From contig RHPI01002368.1 in NCBI GenBank assembly GCA_009103225.1, positions 888,312 through 952,311 of the forward strand: a DNA stretch of 64,000 nt, written 5' to 3'. A program made the translations under genes and the position numbers. Positions within the stretch are counted from its first letter, which is position 1. Each line of letters begins with the position of its first letter. The notes beneath the pieces were generated by a model. That model was given only the letters and a program-made list of their open reading frames with translations, made no database searches and had not been told where the DNA came from. This document shows positions 1-12,939 of this stretch, piece by piece. Source of the DNA: Chlorokybus atmophyticus (lineage: Eukaryota; Streptophyta; Chlorokybophyceae; Chlorokybales; Chlorokybaceae).

Positions 1-1250
1 AATTTACCAAAATTGTTGTGCTGCATTGCTGAGACATATACCAATATAGCTGTTGTTGTCGGTGCAAAATTCATGTACATGTATGAATAGTTTGTATACA
101 TATTATTACTTACGTGCGCATGCATAGTATGATATGCGTACGCACACATGAAGTAAAATTAGCGCTTAGAGACGCATATTTTTCGTGTAGCATGCATGTT
201 TATCAACCAATCTTGCAATTAAACATGACAACAAAAACATGCACGAGGCAAGCGAATCTGCTTGATAAAGATATTTTTCAAAATGTCTGTATGCGATTAT
301 CCAACTTTCAATGATACAGTCTTATAAACTACCACATACATTTTCCCTCAGATCTAGCTTCTGAACCATCTCAAGGCTGCCTTTAAAACTCATGAGTGCA
401 TATCCACGCACGTTTACCAACAGTTGTCGCACCGATTTCGCACATCAAAGCACGTAACCACTTTTTATTTATCGCAAGCTTCTAATAATATAGTTGAGGT
501 CATTTAATACTGTTAGTGGTTGGACTGTTGCTTTTCAGTTAACATATCGTATATATAAGATAAAATGGCTTATGATTAGATTATGACATAAAACATCATC
601 AAGTATAACTTACCTCCATTACTAGCCACCTTATACTGCTGCCGCAGCACGCAATTTAATAAATCTATTATATACCATATGCAACTGCACACATTAGTTT
701 AAAATGCGTATCAAGAACATTGTGTCGTTTGTGCACATCATATGCATGTATCACAGATGCAAACGGTGTGGCGGCATGCGCGCAAAAAGCATAGCGTAAG
801 CGTGAAAGCGCACACATACTATGAATTTTACATGAGCACACGTGTGTGTGCATGCAGAAGGCATTTAACCCATGTTGGCTGGGCTCCAACCCTCTAACAC
901 ATTGCATAAACACCGTCTAAAACACACACCCAATGTGTCACAATACATAAGTGCACATGCAGTGCACATGCAAGCCCCTGTTCATGCTTGTGTATGCACG
1001 CGCTCAAACGTTGCGCCGACCATCGATGCAGACTCTCGCTACACATCAAGTGCAAGTCTGGCATCTAATCATCGACGGTTGATGTTAAGCACCCTGTACC
1101 AGTCGTCGGCGCCAATAGCTTTCCCGCGAACTCGAGCTTGCTTCACGTTCAAACGTAGCCAGTACTGACAATACAGTACAGTACTTGTCCGCCTGCTTCT
1201 CCTCCCCCTGCTTTTTCTCCTCCTCCTATCTCCGCTCGTGCTCCCACAGC
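1..1250. other. AT-rich stretch, no gene recognised
   Basis: Mostly AT-rich sequence with scattered CACA/TGTG runs. The short open frames have no recognisable domain and no convincing splice structure. I see no gene here. Confidence 0.6.
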
Positions 1251-1261
1251 TTCTCTTGCGG

Positions 1262-1270
1262 TTAGGGTTT
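1262..1270. promoter_or_regulatory. telo-box motif upstream of the NHL-BTB gene
   Basis: TTAGGGTTT, the reverse of the plant telo-box AAACCCTAA, lies about 700 bp upstream of the NHL-BTB start and follows a pyrimidine-rich stretch (1200-1255). Telo-boxes are common in promoters of plant-lineage housekeeping genes. The same 9-mer occurs near the starts of Ran, the small mitochondrial-type gene and CDC50. The regulatory role is inferred. Confidence 0.4.
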
Positions 1271-1966
1271 GGGGCTGGTTTTTACTGACGAGAGGAGCTG
1301 CGGCGCTGGCGCTCAGCGTGAAGGTGCGCTGTGTTGGAGGTTGCCGCTTGCTGGCACAGCTGGCAAGGCAAGCAGGCAGGCGGCAATAACAACTGCTGCC
1401 TGCTTGCTTGCTTGGCTGTGTATGATTGGCCGCAGGACAAGCTGTTGCGTGGTAAATTGTTCGCCATGCTCATACCATGTTCCAATCTGTCAACGACGGG
1501 CTTGCCTTCGTGATGTGACAGTAAATGATATTCATGCCATGTATGCAAGCGGTCAATGCGTAGTTCTGAAGCTGAAGTAGTGCTACAGTCGTCGATTATA
1601 CAATTAAGTACACACATAGTCGCACTTGCAAACCCTAGCACGTGGGCCTTCTCATGCGTGGCTTGACACTGCTTAGGCGGCGTATTGTGCACACAACCCA
1701 GCAGAAGCCCATCCACAGCGCCAAGCTGTTGAGAGCAATAGTACAACAACATGGTGAAGTTAGCATTAAAAAGACCACCAGCAACAACAATTCCGCACGA
1801 AGCAATGCTGCGGCCGAAGTAAGTAAAGAAGGTCGTCAAGGGGAGTTGCGCTTCCTCGTGGAGAGTTGCTTTTTGAAGCTGAGCCGCTAGCACAAGTCCA
1901 ACAGCTTGCGGAGGCCAGAAATATCAATATGTCAATCAACTCATCACAGGAATTCAGTAATTTGAA

Positions 1967-4030
1967 ATGAACCCCGACCAGCCGCGAGAGCCATGGACGG
2001 TTTGGACAATAGCAGGGGGAGAAGAGGCGGGGTTCTGTGACAGCCAAGCGCTATCGGCACGCTTTTGCGACCCTTACGGGCTGGCCGTGAACCCGGAGGC
2101 AGATTGTCTGTACATCGTAGACGCAGACAACCACTGCTTGCGCAAGCTATGCTTGAACACGGGCAACGTGACCACAGTTGCAGGGAGCGAGCGCCAAGGC
2201 CACATCGACGGCCACCCCACCAATGCTGACATAAAGTTAAGTTCTTGGACGGTGCTTGCAATAGATGCCCGCGGCTGCCTATACTTCAACCAAGATAACT
2301 ACCTGGTCAGGCGCATAACGCCTTCAGGGCACGTGAGCACCTTTGATTGGAGGCGTCGGTGCAGAGGGATGGTTTGCACGGAAGAGAGCAACTGCATTGC
2401 AAGCATCAACACGATGGCGTATGACCATGCACGCAACTGCCTGCTTATTGGCGCTGGCGCTTTGCACGGGATCCGCAGCGGCATTTGGGGGTTGGATTTG
2501 GACTCGCATAAATTTGTGAGCAACGACAATCCACCACAAGCAGACACCATCTACCATCAGGCATCAGGCGTGATTCATACACTTGCGTGGTCGCCCACAG
2601 GGGTGTTGTACATAGGCGGTTGCTACGACGTTTGCAAGCTATCGCCCACGAAAGTGTCAGCGGACGTCCAGCATACCAAACCAGATGCTCAGGGTATGGC
2701 AGGTTTTATGATGAGTCTTATTCAATGAGCATTGTTGTCCTACCAGACTGCTCCCTTCTCATTAGCCGTGGTAACAACATTTACCATGGCTCACCCAACG
2801 GCAATGAGGTTGTGCAAGTTTGCGGGCGCGGGGAGGCAGATGTTGTTGGAGTGCACCCAGATGACAACGGCAATGAGGTCCCGGGGCATGTTGACGGCGT
2901 GGGGTTGGCAGGTAACCACACACGTAAATTGTGTGGGCATCTGCTCCATGGCAGCATTGCTACTGCTGGGTTAATGATATTGCGTTGTGCATTCGCTCAT
3001 GACGTTGTAGCGATTAATTGCTTACCACCTGTGGAAACAGAGCAGCATGCAGGTGTAAAGTCTTCATACACGCATCCATGTAAATACTCTTGACCTGCGC
3101 ACACACGTGTAGTACACAGCGTTTGCACGCATGTGTGTCTTCGTGTATATTTGTGTGTGCGCGTGAGCAGCTGTTGTCTAACAAGCGCGCTGCGTTGGCA
3201 GCAAGGTTTTATACTTTGCGCCAGCTTGCATTGGATGCGCGGCGCGGTGTGGTTTACGCCTCGGATGAACAGTGCATCAGATGCATTACCCTGCCACCAT
3301 CCTGCCTGCGCCCGCAATCCACTTTCAAACGGGACATGCTCGCCATGTCAGCAGTTGCAACAGCAAATCCTGGCGTGGCCACTTTTGGCATCCCCCCCAG
3401 CTACACTGTAAGAGATGAATGTGTGATGTCTCATTTGCTGTTATCGATCACTGTGTCAATGGTGGTTTTGCCAACTTGTTTGTTTCAATCACACATTTTG
3501 CACATCCTTTCTTGGCATCACAGACTGGTCTTGATGCAGGACACATATGTACGTATGCATTGCAGGTGCAGGCAGTGCGATGTGTCCTGGTGCAAAGGAG
3601 TGAGTACTTTGCTGCGCTGCTGAGGCACGCTGGGGATGGCATTATTCCAATCCAGGAGGTCTCGCCGCAGGCATTCACTAGTGTTCTCCACTATTTGGCT
3701 ACAGACAGCATCGCTGACATCGTGGACGATGTGGCCCTTGAGCTGCTGAGTTACTCCCGGCTGGTGATGTTGCCGCACCTTGGGGACCTGTGCGAGGACA
3801 AGTTGGTTCGCTGTGTAAGCGACAACGTGCCCACCGCCATGCTCGCCCCCGCCCCTGCCCACGTCTTGAGTATGCTTCAGCTGGCCAAAGACTTGAAGTA
3901 CACGCGGCTGCAAGCGCATACGACTGCACACGTTGTGCGGCGTTTCTATGAGCTGGTTCATGAGATGGGTACGCATTTGGACAAAAAACTTCTGTTTGAA
4001 ATCATGAAAGTGGTTGCTGGCGTGAGGTAG
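1967..4030 (+). CDS. NHL-repeat protein with C-terminal BTB domain (one frameshift)
   Basis: Three exons fit: 1967-2911, 3202-3407 and 3566-4030, joined in phase with GT-AG borders, giving about 538 residues. The first two exons encode NHL beta-propeller repeats; one reads DPYGLAVNPEADCLYIVDA followed by NHCLRKL and TTVAG, and another ends in RRGVVYASDEQCIRC. The third exon, with the end of the second, encodes a BTB/POZ domain (AVRCVLVQRSEYFAALL, then EVSPQAFTSVLHYLATDSI) and a BACK-like helical tail. BTB proteins often act as Cullin-3 adaptors and NHL propellers bind protein or RNA, so a substrate-receptor role is an inference. The reading frame breaks at the G run 2692-2694: one extra G would restore NHL coding into the next frame. 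This is either a sequencing error or an inactivating mutation. The start ATG is the first in frame; an upstream exon cannot be excluded. Confidence 0.8.
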
Positions 4031-4230
4031 AAGTTGCCATACTTGTACAAACAATGCGGACTATATGCGCATGTGTACATATCTTTGATGTGCTACATTG
4101 CCTAACCAACGGCACTATTAAGTCAAAGGTTGTACTAAGTGCGCTGTTCCTATCAATACCGTGATTGTTATTGTTATGCTAACGGCAAGCGCGCATCCCA
4201 TAGATGTAACGTTGTATTCTTTGCCCACAC

Positions 4231-4694
<464 letters not shown>

Positions 4695-4891
4695 CTGTAT
4701 GTGATTCATTTATTTCTACAACGGTGGGGTTATGTTGCCGGATAAAGGCAGTAACCATTCAACACAACTTGATCGATTACATCAGGGGATCAGCAACCTT
4801 TGCCAATAAAACACATCACACAACGCACCCCACAGATTGCACCAATTAAGTACGCGTGCCGCAACAAAGTACCTTACACAGCAAAAGCACA

Positions 4892-7545
4892 CTACGTGTC
4901 TTCATCCTCATCGCCGCCGCCTTCGTGCTTCGCTTGCTCTCCCCGCTCGGAGACACCGGACGCGCGCAGTAGATGAGACGACAGCGACAAGTCATACATC
5001 AGACTCTGCGTCGTAGACAATAGACTGAGAGTCCTTTGCAAGTACCAGACCTTCCATGAGGTGTAAAGACGAATGCAGAGCCTATTCATGTAAACAAAGA
5101 AACGAAGCAACGGACACACGCACAAACATGCGCGCGAGCGCACAGAAGCATGTGTCATGACATACACTGGAGTGACTGTGAACGCGTCGGTCAACGATTG
5201 AAAGTATGCATGAACGCGTGAGTGTATGTACGTGTGCGCAAATGAATGATGTGTGAGTGACTGAATGAATCAACGAGTGACTGCACGATTAATGGACTAA
5301 TTTGCATCACTTGGATGACGAGTGGACAAGCAATTGCACATTGCTTGATAATTGATTCACCGACTACTCACAAATACTTTATTGACTGAACGAGGCTAAA
5401 TCTCACCTCCAGTTTGTTGAGGTTGTACTTGAGCGAGTCGTACTTTTTCCTCAAAGGTGTGTTCCTGAAGTCAAACTGGTGCACACAAACAGAATGAGAG
5501 CCTGGTCAAAACCCAGCGGATTTGGACTCGCTCTCATACACTGAGCATGTTGGCGATATCACCTGCAACAGCTGTCCATTTATCGCCTCTACAGCGTCCC
5601 GGCAACGCTTCACGAGGTCGACATCGCGCGCGGTTGCACACGCAACACCCACCCTCACTACCTCCTGTTTGCAACCACACACGCAGGTGAGTCCATTGAG
5701 AGAGCATAAGTACCACACACGTACACTCATTGTGCACAAATGCACGCATAACCACGGGTGCGCATATGCGCGTGTAAATACACACGCACATTCGTTCACA
5801 CACGCGAATATGCGTGCGTGCACACGCGCACACGCACGTACGCACGCACGCACCATTTCGCTGTGTAATGTTCCCACATACAATATCCTTCTCCCTCTTG
5901 TTCCTTACCCCAGTGAAGTCAATGACCCCGCCAATATACTCGGTGACGTTGATATCTTCTGCAGCCTGGCTGATATCAACTTTACGCAGGACTGTCCCGC
6001 AGGCCAAAAAGTGCTCAAGAATACGAGCTTCGCAGTACTCTTCCAGAGAAGAGCTGAAAGACCTGACAATCACACACATACTTTAAACTGTCTCCTACAC
6101 AAGCGCGCACACGCACGCACTATAATACAATATATAGATATGTTGATAAACAGAGATACACCTGTGCACAGCTATAGGCACACGCACACATGCGTGTGTC
6201 TATAGCTGCGTGTACACATATACACACACATGCGTTCACACACACATACTAAGATACACAGCTACCTGTATATGCATGCATGAGTATAATATGCACGTGC
6301 TCACACACACACACACAAATGTATGCGGGCGTACATGTGCATGCGTGCATACATAAGGTATACACACAATCCATGCGCACGCGCGCACAGTGTGCACAAC
6401 CTACTAGATGAAAACGTCCATCCCAACAATGTACCCGTAGCGCAGGTCTGGATGGGCGGTGATGGCAGGACGGATGTTGTCGGCGACCTTGCGTGCGTGT
6501 TCGAGCTGGGCGGATGCGCCCGCTTTGTCACCCCGCTTCATGTGGCAAAGAAGCACGTGTTGTGTGTGTTTAGTAGACAGATGTACGCTATGATTGGCCT
6601 GTGATTTGGTCAATGACTCAACCGAGTGAGAGTGTTTGGTTGGAAGACGTGAATAAGCAACAAGGTTGCTCATCGACGAGTGAGCGCGTGAGTGATTGAT
6701 AGATTGAGTATCAACATGTCGTTGTTACACAATACGTACATAAAGTGGCTACCTGAAGGCAGTATATGGCTAGTTTGCTGGCGCGCTGAACCTCCCGGGA
6801 CCGCTTTATCACCTGATAGAGTTTCATCAATTGGCTTACACACAAGCACAAGATCAACATCCTAGGTGTTGAAAGTCTCAGAGAGGGTGACACCGTCCCT
6901 CATAGAGTACTAAGGGTTGCAGCTGCAAGCATGCACTACATGCATGCTTGCTTGCATGCAGGCGCCCCAAAGAGACATGCATTGAGCGAGAGTCAGTGTG
7001 CACAGCAACAATGCACAGCAACGATGACAATAACAACAACAGCTATCACTGTATGCCTCTTTCTCTTTCATGCAACCTGCATGACTGCATGCACGCATGC
7101 ATATTGCCATACAGAATGGAATGAGAGACAGTGCAATCTTCACGGAGGAAGGAAAATCACGACAATCACACCAAAGACCTTACCACCATCATCAACACCA
7201 CCAACAACAATGCCGGTCACACGAACCAATGACAGCAACAGCGACAACGACAACGACGAACCAACTCAACAATCCACACACCATCTCTCTGGTCTCGTCC
7301 ACTTCATGCATCCCCCTCCTCATCTCCTCAAACTCCCTTTCATCCAGCAGCCCGTTCGCCGCGGCTGCCGCGGCCGCCATGAGGGGCCGGGCTGCCGCTC
7401 CTATCGCTCCCGACATCTTGCCGGCCCCGAATGCGATTGAAAGCTTAGGCAGACTCACTGCTCTGGTTCTGTAGGTACTTAAACCTCTACCTAGCAACAA
7501 CGCTCCCCTGCCCGTCGCCAACGACACCGCCGTCGCCGCCGCCAT
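4892..7545 (-). CDS. translin-family protein (seven exons)
   Basis: Exons in transcription order are 7282-7545, 6753-6812, 6435-6535, 5909-6062, 5563-5664, 5407-5475 and 4892-5005. All borders are GT-AG and all phases agree, giving 287 residues. Translin signatures run in order: FEEMRRGMHEVDETREM, KRSREVQRASKLAIYCL, the YGSFSSSLEEYCEA joint, EYIGGVIDFTGEV, RDVDLVKRCRDAVEAINGQ, FDFRNTPLRKKYDSLKYNL and a closing LMYDLSLSSHLL. Translin and its partner TRAX form the C3PO complex, which binds single-stranded nucleic acid and degrades passenger strands or pre-tRNA fragments. I cannot tell translin from TRAX with certainty. Before the family domain lies an extension of about 70 residues, acid-poor, with Arg, Ser and Ala (for example STYRTRAVSLPK), which looks like an organelle presequence. 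A later Met (position 44, MSGAIGAAARPLM) would remove most of it. The gene starts 70 bp from the divergent tRNA-Ser. Confidence 0.88.
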
Positions 7546-7614
7546 GGCCACTGCTCTCTGCAATAAACTATAATAGTACATAATTTTGTTACTAGCTTCT
7601 GTCCCAAGCAGCGC

Positions 7615-7696
7615 GTCAGTTTGTCCGAGTGGTTAAGGAGATAGACTTGAAATCTATTGGGCATTGCCCGCGCAGGTTCGAACCCTGCAGCTGACG
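7615..7696 (+). tRNA. tRNA-Ser (anticodon UGA)
   Basis: An 82-nt type II tRNA without an intron. The acceptor stem GTCAGTT pairs with AGCTGAC and G is the discriminator base. The D arm is TCCGAGTGGTTAAGGA. The anticodon stem ATAGA/TCTAT encloses the loop CTTGAAA, anticodon TGA. The long variable arm GGGC-ATT-GCCC identifies serine, and the T arm is GCAGGTTCGAACCCTGC. A T4 run follows at about 7704, as expected for a Pol III terminator. It is transcribed away from the translin gene. Confidence 0.96.
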
Positions 7697-7704
7697 GATA
7701 GCTG

Positions 7705-9006
7705 TTTTGTCGCCTTTGTGATTATCTAATACCTTCATTTTACATGAAACTATCTAATACTAGTTTCCGTATAACAACTGCTGATGTAATGGACATACTT
7801 TACGTGCAGTCGATCACAAATAGTGTAACCTTGCAGGCGACACATTTACATTTTGGACATAGTGTCTCTAATATAGGAGGTCTCTAATATCTCATGTTCT
7901 ATACGAGATGCATTCGTTCCAAATTGTGTACAAGAAGTGCAAACATTATGTAAGTGACAACATGTCCATCCAAATATGTATCATACATAAAAACGTCTCT
8001 TTGCTGTTGCAAAAAAACACATTCATTATAAACATTTCGTAATAGACACCTTTGTTTTCAACATTGGTGTCTCCACAACGTGTAGGAGATACAATGTTGC
8101 GTTGGATGTCCGTACTAAAAGGTCATTTTGCTATTGCAAGGAAGGTTATCTGTCCACCATCTGTCAGTTTTGCTGCATGAAAGCGGGCAATTAAAAGCAC
8201 TGGCAATTGGCAATCCATAGCTCCATCTAGTTCCACAGCTGGGAATACAACCGCAGCCTTGACTATTGCTCCAGAAGGCCAAAATACGATCATTTAGCAA
8301 ATGCAATGCATTGGTAAGCCACTTAGCCAGTGGGATAACCATCACGAAATCAAGAAGCGGCGCTTGACTTGACTTGACTTGAACATGTATGCGCATTGTA
8401 CAAGAATACAGAAAATGTAATGCAATGATAATAGGTTGATGTCAATAATGATGACAATGATGATGGCGACGACGCATATGTACATTTTATTGTGACAGAT
8501 TTGGTGATCATTATAAGATTTAATCAACTAGTAAAGAAGCTATTATCTCAATTTGCATGAAGCTATGGTATATATGTCGCAATTGCATGATGTGTTGCAC
8601 TATAAGCACACATTTACACAACAAAAGTACACACCATCAATGCAACACGAGTAGTAGATAACACAAAGGCTATGTGCACAACGTTCATCCATGTGCCATA
8701 ATGTCATATACATGATTATTATACACATAAATGGCATGTACCTCCTCCCATCGCAGTGACATTTGCTGTCATAGCTTAGTAGTCGAAGCGCCGGTTACGT
8801 TACACGTGCGTGCAACGCACATGCGCATTCATGCTTGTTATTATATGTTGCCGTGTACAACCTTTTGCAATCGATTTATATAGTATATTACATGCTGATA
8901 TTTCCTTTGCATGATACAAGGCCTTTCTCACAACTTGAGTAAGCAACTTTAAACATTTTGTGTTGTCATGGTTTCAAAGCCAATTGAAAAACGGTCGCAA
9001 CAACTA
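7705..9006. other. intergenic, no gene recognised
   Basis: AT-rich sequence between the tRNA and the pogo-like element. It contains a short TTGAC-type tandem repeat near 8365-8381. I see no coding, RNA or mobile-element signature. Confidence 0.55.
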
Positions 9007-9090
9007 CCGTATTTACTCCATGACAGTCCCCCCCTTTTTATACAATCCCCCCCTCGAATTTGCCGGGGGGACTGTATTTAAGGGAGGACT
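9007..9090 (+). repeat. left terminus of a pogo-like transposon
   Basis: A TA dinucleotide (9005-9006) is followed by CCGTATTTACTCC and then C-runs and matching G-runs that fold into nested hairpins: CCCCCCC near 9028 and 9047, GGGGGG near 9065 and GGGAGG near 9081. The same layout of TATTTACTC terminus plus nested C/G hairpins is seen at 60889, and a short end at 26131-26160. A matching right end was not found near 13 kb, so this copy has lost it or diverged. Confidence 0.6.
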
Positions 9091-9279
9091 CTGCTAGGCG
9101 TGGGGGATACTATTGTGTAGGAGTAGTTACAGGTAAATGGCAATTGGACTTTCACGTTACGCTTTCAAACGAAATTCCTCTTTCAACGCGTATTAGCGCC
9201 AACTGCGCCACACAGGAGTTCATTTTGGCGGGCAAACTGCGCAGCAGAGGCGGCGGTATTGGCGCTCTTATGCGACGCC

Positions 9280-12200
9280 ATGACGTCTATGAGCAGGGCG
9301 ACTAGGCATGCAGTCCAAGCACGCCTGGAGAGGGAAGCCAAGGAGGCGGAGGAGGCAGCAAAGCTAGCAGCGGAAGCCGCCGCTAGAGCTCGAGCAGCTG
9401 CTGCAGCGGCTTTAGCTTCGGCTGCTGCAGCGGCTCAAGATGCTGGGCAGCGATCCGATGGCGTCAACAAGCGAGTTAACGCGGCACGTCGTACCAATGG
9501 CGTCCAGCGGCGTTACAAAAGACGGGCATTCACCATCTTTCACAAGGTACAGTAGTTGAACGCCTGTATGTTAGTGTTTGTGCTCGCATGTAACAGAGTG
9601 GGGTTGTTGTTGTCATTATCGTTGTCGTTGTTTGTACTTGCATGAGACAAAGTAGGTTGTTGTTGTCGTTGTTGGTGCTTGCATGTAGCAGGGTAGTTTG
9701 TCGCTGTCATTCTCTGTGCTATAATGTTAACGAACAATGTAAGCAGCATGAGTTGCAGTAGTATGTATGTATCTGATTGTTGTATTTGAATGTCAAGATA
9801 TGGCTGAAGCTATGTGAGTAATAGTAGTTTGTCTGCTTGTACATGTTGTTGTTGTGTTGGTTATTATGCTGGCATGCCAACAGTAGCAGTTGACAATTCT
9901 GTTATGCTGATGCAGAGAAAGTTCTTAGCCCTAGCGAAGCAAATGAGAATTAAAAAGACTGAGCGTGAGACTAGCATTCACGCGAAGTCGTTGAGAGAAT
10001 GGATCACGAAAAAGCTGGACATTCGAGCAGCATGTGCTACCTCCTATCGACTGAAGGGTGGGGGTCGCGCCATAGCCTACCCCGAGCTTGACACGCTGGT
10101 GTACGACTGAATTGTAAGCATGCGATACAAAGACAACGCTGTCACGCAGCTAATGATTCAAGCAAGTGTCTTACCAATGCTGATTGTACAAGCATGTGAA
10201 GTCACATGTGCCTGCGATTGGATAGTTGTGGAATGTGGTAGTATTGTGTGACGGCTGATGCTGTGCATATTGCAGCGTGTGGCGCGCAAGCTGGTAGCCG
10301 ACCATAACGAGAAGGTGGTGGAGGAGCAGCAAGAAGAGGATGATGTGAATGGCAACAATAGTCAGGGGACTGCAAAGACCTGGCTTTTGAAGGTTTTATT
10401 GACTTGGGTTGTACGCTTTATGTGTCGCTTTGCTGTGGCTGTGCGTGTTTGCACAAAGGTAGGTAGGGCAGAAGTTGCCCGCTGATTTAGCCTTAAAGAT
10501 AGAAGGGCATCAGACATACATCACTCTCATGCGAGAGCGTCATCACTATGCTGCGTCCGGGGTGTTGAACATGGATGAAGTTCCAATGGTGGTTGACTTG
10601 CCGAGTGCGCGTACGGTTACTCAAGCGGGGTCACGAACAGTTTCCAACCGCACAACTCGTGGCAAATTTTACACGGTGACTGACCAGGGACCGAGGGACT
10701 GACGAGTGCCTGACCCTACCTGACCGTACCTAACCCTAACGACTTGGGCCATAAAGGGACTGACTGGACTGCCAGTGTATATTGTGGATAACAATTAACG
10801 GCCGATGGCCTATTGTACAATATAATGGACTGCTGCCTGCCTGTCATGACCTGCTTGTAATATATGTCGACGGCCGACCGCCGGTCGTATAGCACCCGCG
10901 GCGGCGACCTACCTGTTATGGCAATAAAGTCACCTCTCAGTCCCTCAATTTTGATGAATGATACGGAATATTTTCGTAGTTAATACGACCGACCGCCGAT
11001 CGTATAGCATTTTGCGACGGTGATGTTTTAAAAATGGCAAGCAAGTGACTTATCAGTTCCAACTTAGGGACGAGCAGTGGCGGTGAGTTGGGACAAGTAC
11101 CGATGTATAATACGATGGAAGTTTTGTCTGAAGACAATGGTACGATCGTACCATCGATATGGTACAGCAATACCATTACAATGGTACCATTGTATTGGTA
11201 CTTATACTATTAAAATGGTACGATCGCACCATCGTAATGGTGCGATGGTGTCATAAGGGAAACTGTTCAGTTTTTAAACTCAACGGCCCCCTTGTGAATT
11301 CAAACGCTAAGCCGCAACACAATGCTCAACCGTGCAAGTTGACTTGCGCAGTTGAGCGTTGTGTTGCTGCTGCTGCGGCGGCGGCGGCGGCAGGTATTTG
11401 CTTGTGTGCTTGTGCATGTCTTGTCGTGTAGTGCGCAGCAGCGCAGCCTGACCGCTCTTCTACCCTTGGTGTTGCAGGCCACCAGGCCAGGCCAGGCGGC
11501 GGCGACGGCGACGGCGGCCGCCAGCAGGTGCGATGTTGTTGTTGTGGTAGTGGTGGTGGTGGTGGTGTGTATATAATGTGTTGCGCCGCCCTAGCTGACC
11601 ACCCCTTTTTCCTTAGGACGGCCAGGAGGACGGCTAGGAGGGCGGAAGCAGCAGGCAAGCGGCAGCACAAGACTTAGCGGCGGCAGACTGTAGTGTAGTA
11701 GGTAGTACTACTACCATAGTAGTGTAGTAGTATACCGTAGTATGTTAGCAGTGGGGCTTGTACTGTGTAGGTGACATGTATATGACTGTGATGTAATCAA
11801 GTTGTGATATATGATTGCCGTCTTGCACAGGCGATGTCACACAAACGCGGTACCTACTCATCACTGACGGTACTCTAAGGTACCGTTAGTCATAACTAGG
11901 TACCTGGCAGTTAGGGACGGTTACCACAAAGTTGCCGATACCTAACTGATAAATACCGGTAAAATACCTGTTACTTAGGCTAAGTCACCTTTGCTTGCCT
12001 GATAGGTATCTTACAGGCACCGGCTAGTTAGATCAAGTCCCTTTTGCTTGACTGATAAGTACCTGACAGGTGCCTGTCCGTCTAGATCAGTCCCTTTGTG
12101 TAAACGGCTAGGGATGGCCGTTATACTTAGGACTCTGTATCCAGATTACATGTGGACTGAGCCACGACAGTCTCAATAAGTATTCTCAGGTGCACGGCCG

Positions 12201-12932
12201 TCACCAGTATTTAATCGGACGGCAGGGGAAACATTTTGCGACGCTGGCATCGAGAAGAAGGCACTTACCATTGTGTGAGCTTGCGCTTTGGATGGCACCA
12301 AGCTGCCTCCGATGCTCATCTTAAAGAGCAAGACAATATACCACAAGATCAAAAAGTGCCAGATGGCATGATCGTTTGGGCAAACGCCAAGGGGTGGATG
12401 GACGAGGGCCATGTCAACGAATGGGTGCAGCAAGTGCTGCGCAAAAGACCCAAGCGCGTGTTCAGCACAAGGGCGCTTCTGCTTTGGGACAGCTTCTCCG
12501 CACACTTGTGCCAATCTGTCAAGGAAGCAGTGCAGCAAGTCAGTGTTGACATGGCCGTCATTCCAGGAGGCTGCACTCCAGTGCTACAACCTCTTGATGT
12601 TAGCGTGACCAAGCCATTCAAAGACATGCTGTGAGCCAAGGCAAGTGCTGGTGTGGGTGGTGCAGAGTGTAGTGGTTGTGTAAGTCATGTGATCTCATGT
12701 TAGCACTGACATCTTATGTGCGCAGTGGGCATTTTGTATGGCAAGCGACAGCAACCATTCGTACACAGCCGGCGGCAACCTTCGCCATGTGGATTGGTCC
12801 ACTTTGTTGCAATGGGTGGCCGAGTGTTGGGCTGAGTTGAACGTTCGTATCATCCACAATTGTAACGGGTACATTAATTACAATAAACCGACCATAAAAG
12901 CATCAAGTCTTTTGTGGTCGAGTGGGCTATAA
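9280..12932 (+). pseudogene. decayed pogo/Tigger (DDE) transposase
   Basis: Pieces of one transposase lie in order. An Ala/Glu-rich start (9280-9546) leads to KRRAFTIFHK. A DNA-binding segment follows (9916 on: SLREWITKKLDIRAAC, then AYPELDTLVYD), where TGA at 10108 replaces an expected Trp codon. The next segment starts at 10276 (RVARKLVADHNEK). The first catalytic block (about 10490-10660) contains GVLNMDEVPMVVDLPSART. The second block (12236-12634) contains ALLLWDSFSAHL and VIPGGCTPVLQPLDVSVTKPF. A C-terminal part follows (12738 on: NHSYTAGGNLR and IIHN at 12849-12860). About 1.5 kb of unrelated repeat-rich DNA separates the catalytic halves, and several frame changes are needed (near 10480 and 12355). 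It cannot make an active enzyme as it stands. Some breaks in the 5' half may be true introns (GT at 9547, AG at 9915). Confidence 0.8.
10690..12215. repeat. repeat-rich insertion splitting the transposase
   Basis: No coding content is recognised. It holds an imperfect direct repeat of about 115 bp (around 10873 and 10987, each with CGACCGCCG-TCGTATAGCA), a cluster of inverted ATGGTAC/GTACCAT motifs (11137-11250), GC-rich stretches, and a second cluster of GGTACC-centred repeats (about 11848-12090). It lies between the two catalytic halves of the transposase, so it looks like an insertion. Its exact ends and class are not clear. Confidence 0.5.
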
Positions 12933-12939
12933 CATTGGT

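Noticed and set aside
1282-1893. 203-residue minus-strand frame upstream of the NHL-BTB gene
   Set aside because: No domain, unusual composition, and it overlaps the likely promoter with the telo-box.
10719-10740. Telomere-like CCTAACCCTAAC
   Set aside because: Only one to two degenerate units within other TACCTGAC-type repeats; not an interstitial telomere array.
12861-12934. Possible 74-bp LTR starting TGTAACGGG and followed by TTGGTAT
   Set aside because: Only the first nine bases match the LTR at 23857, and a 74-bp LTR would be exceptional; it may instead be an insertion or short intron in the transposase C-terminus.
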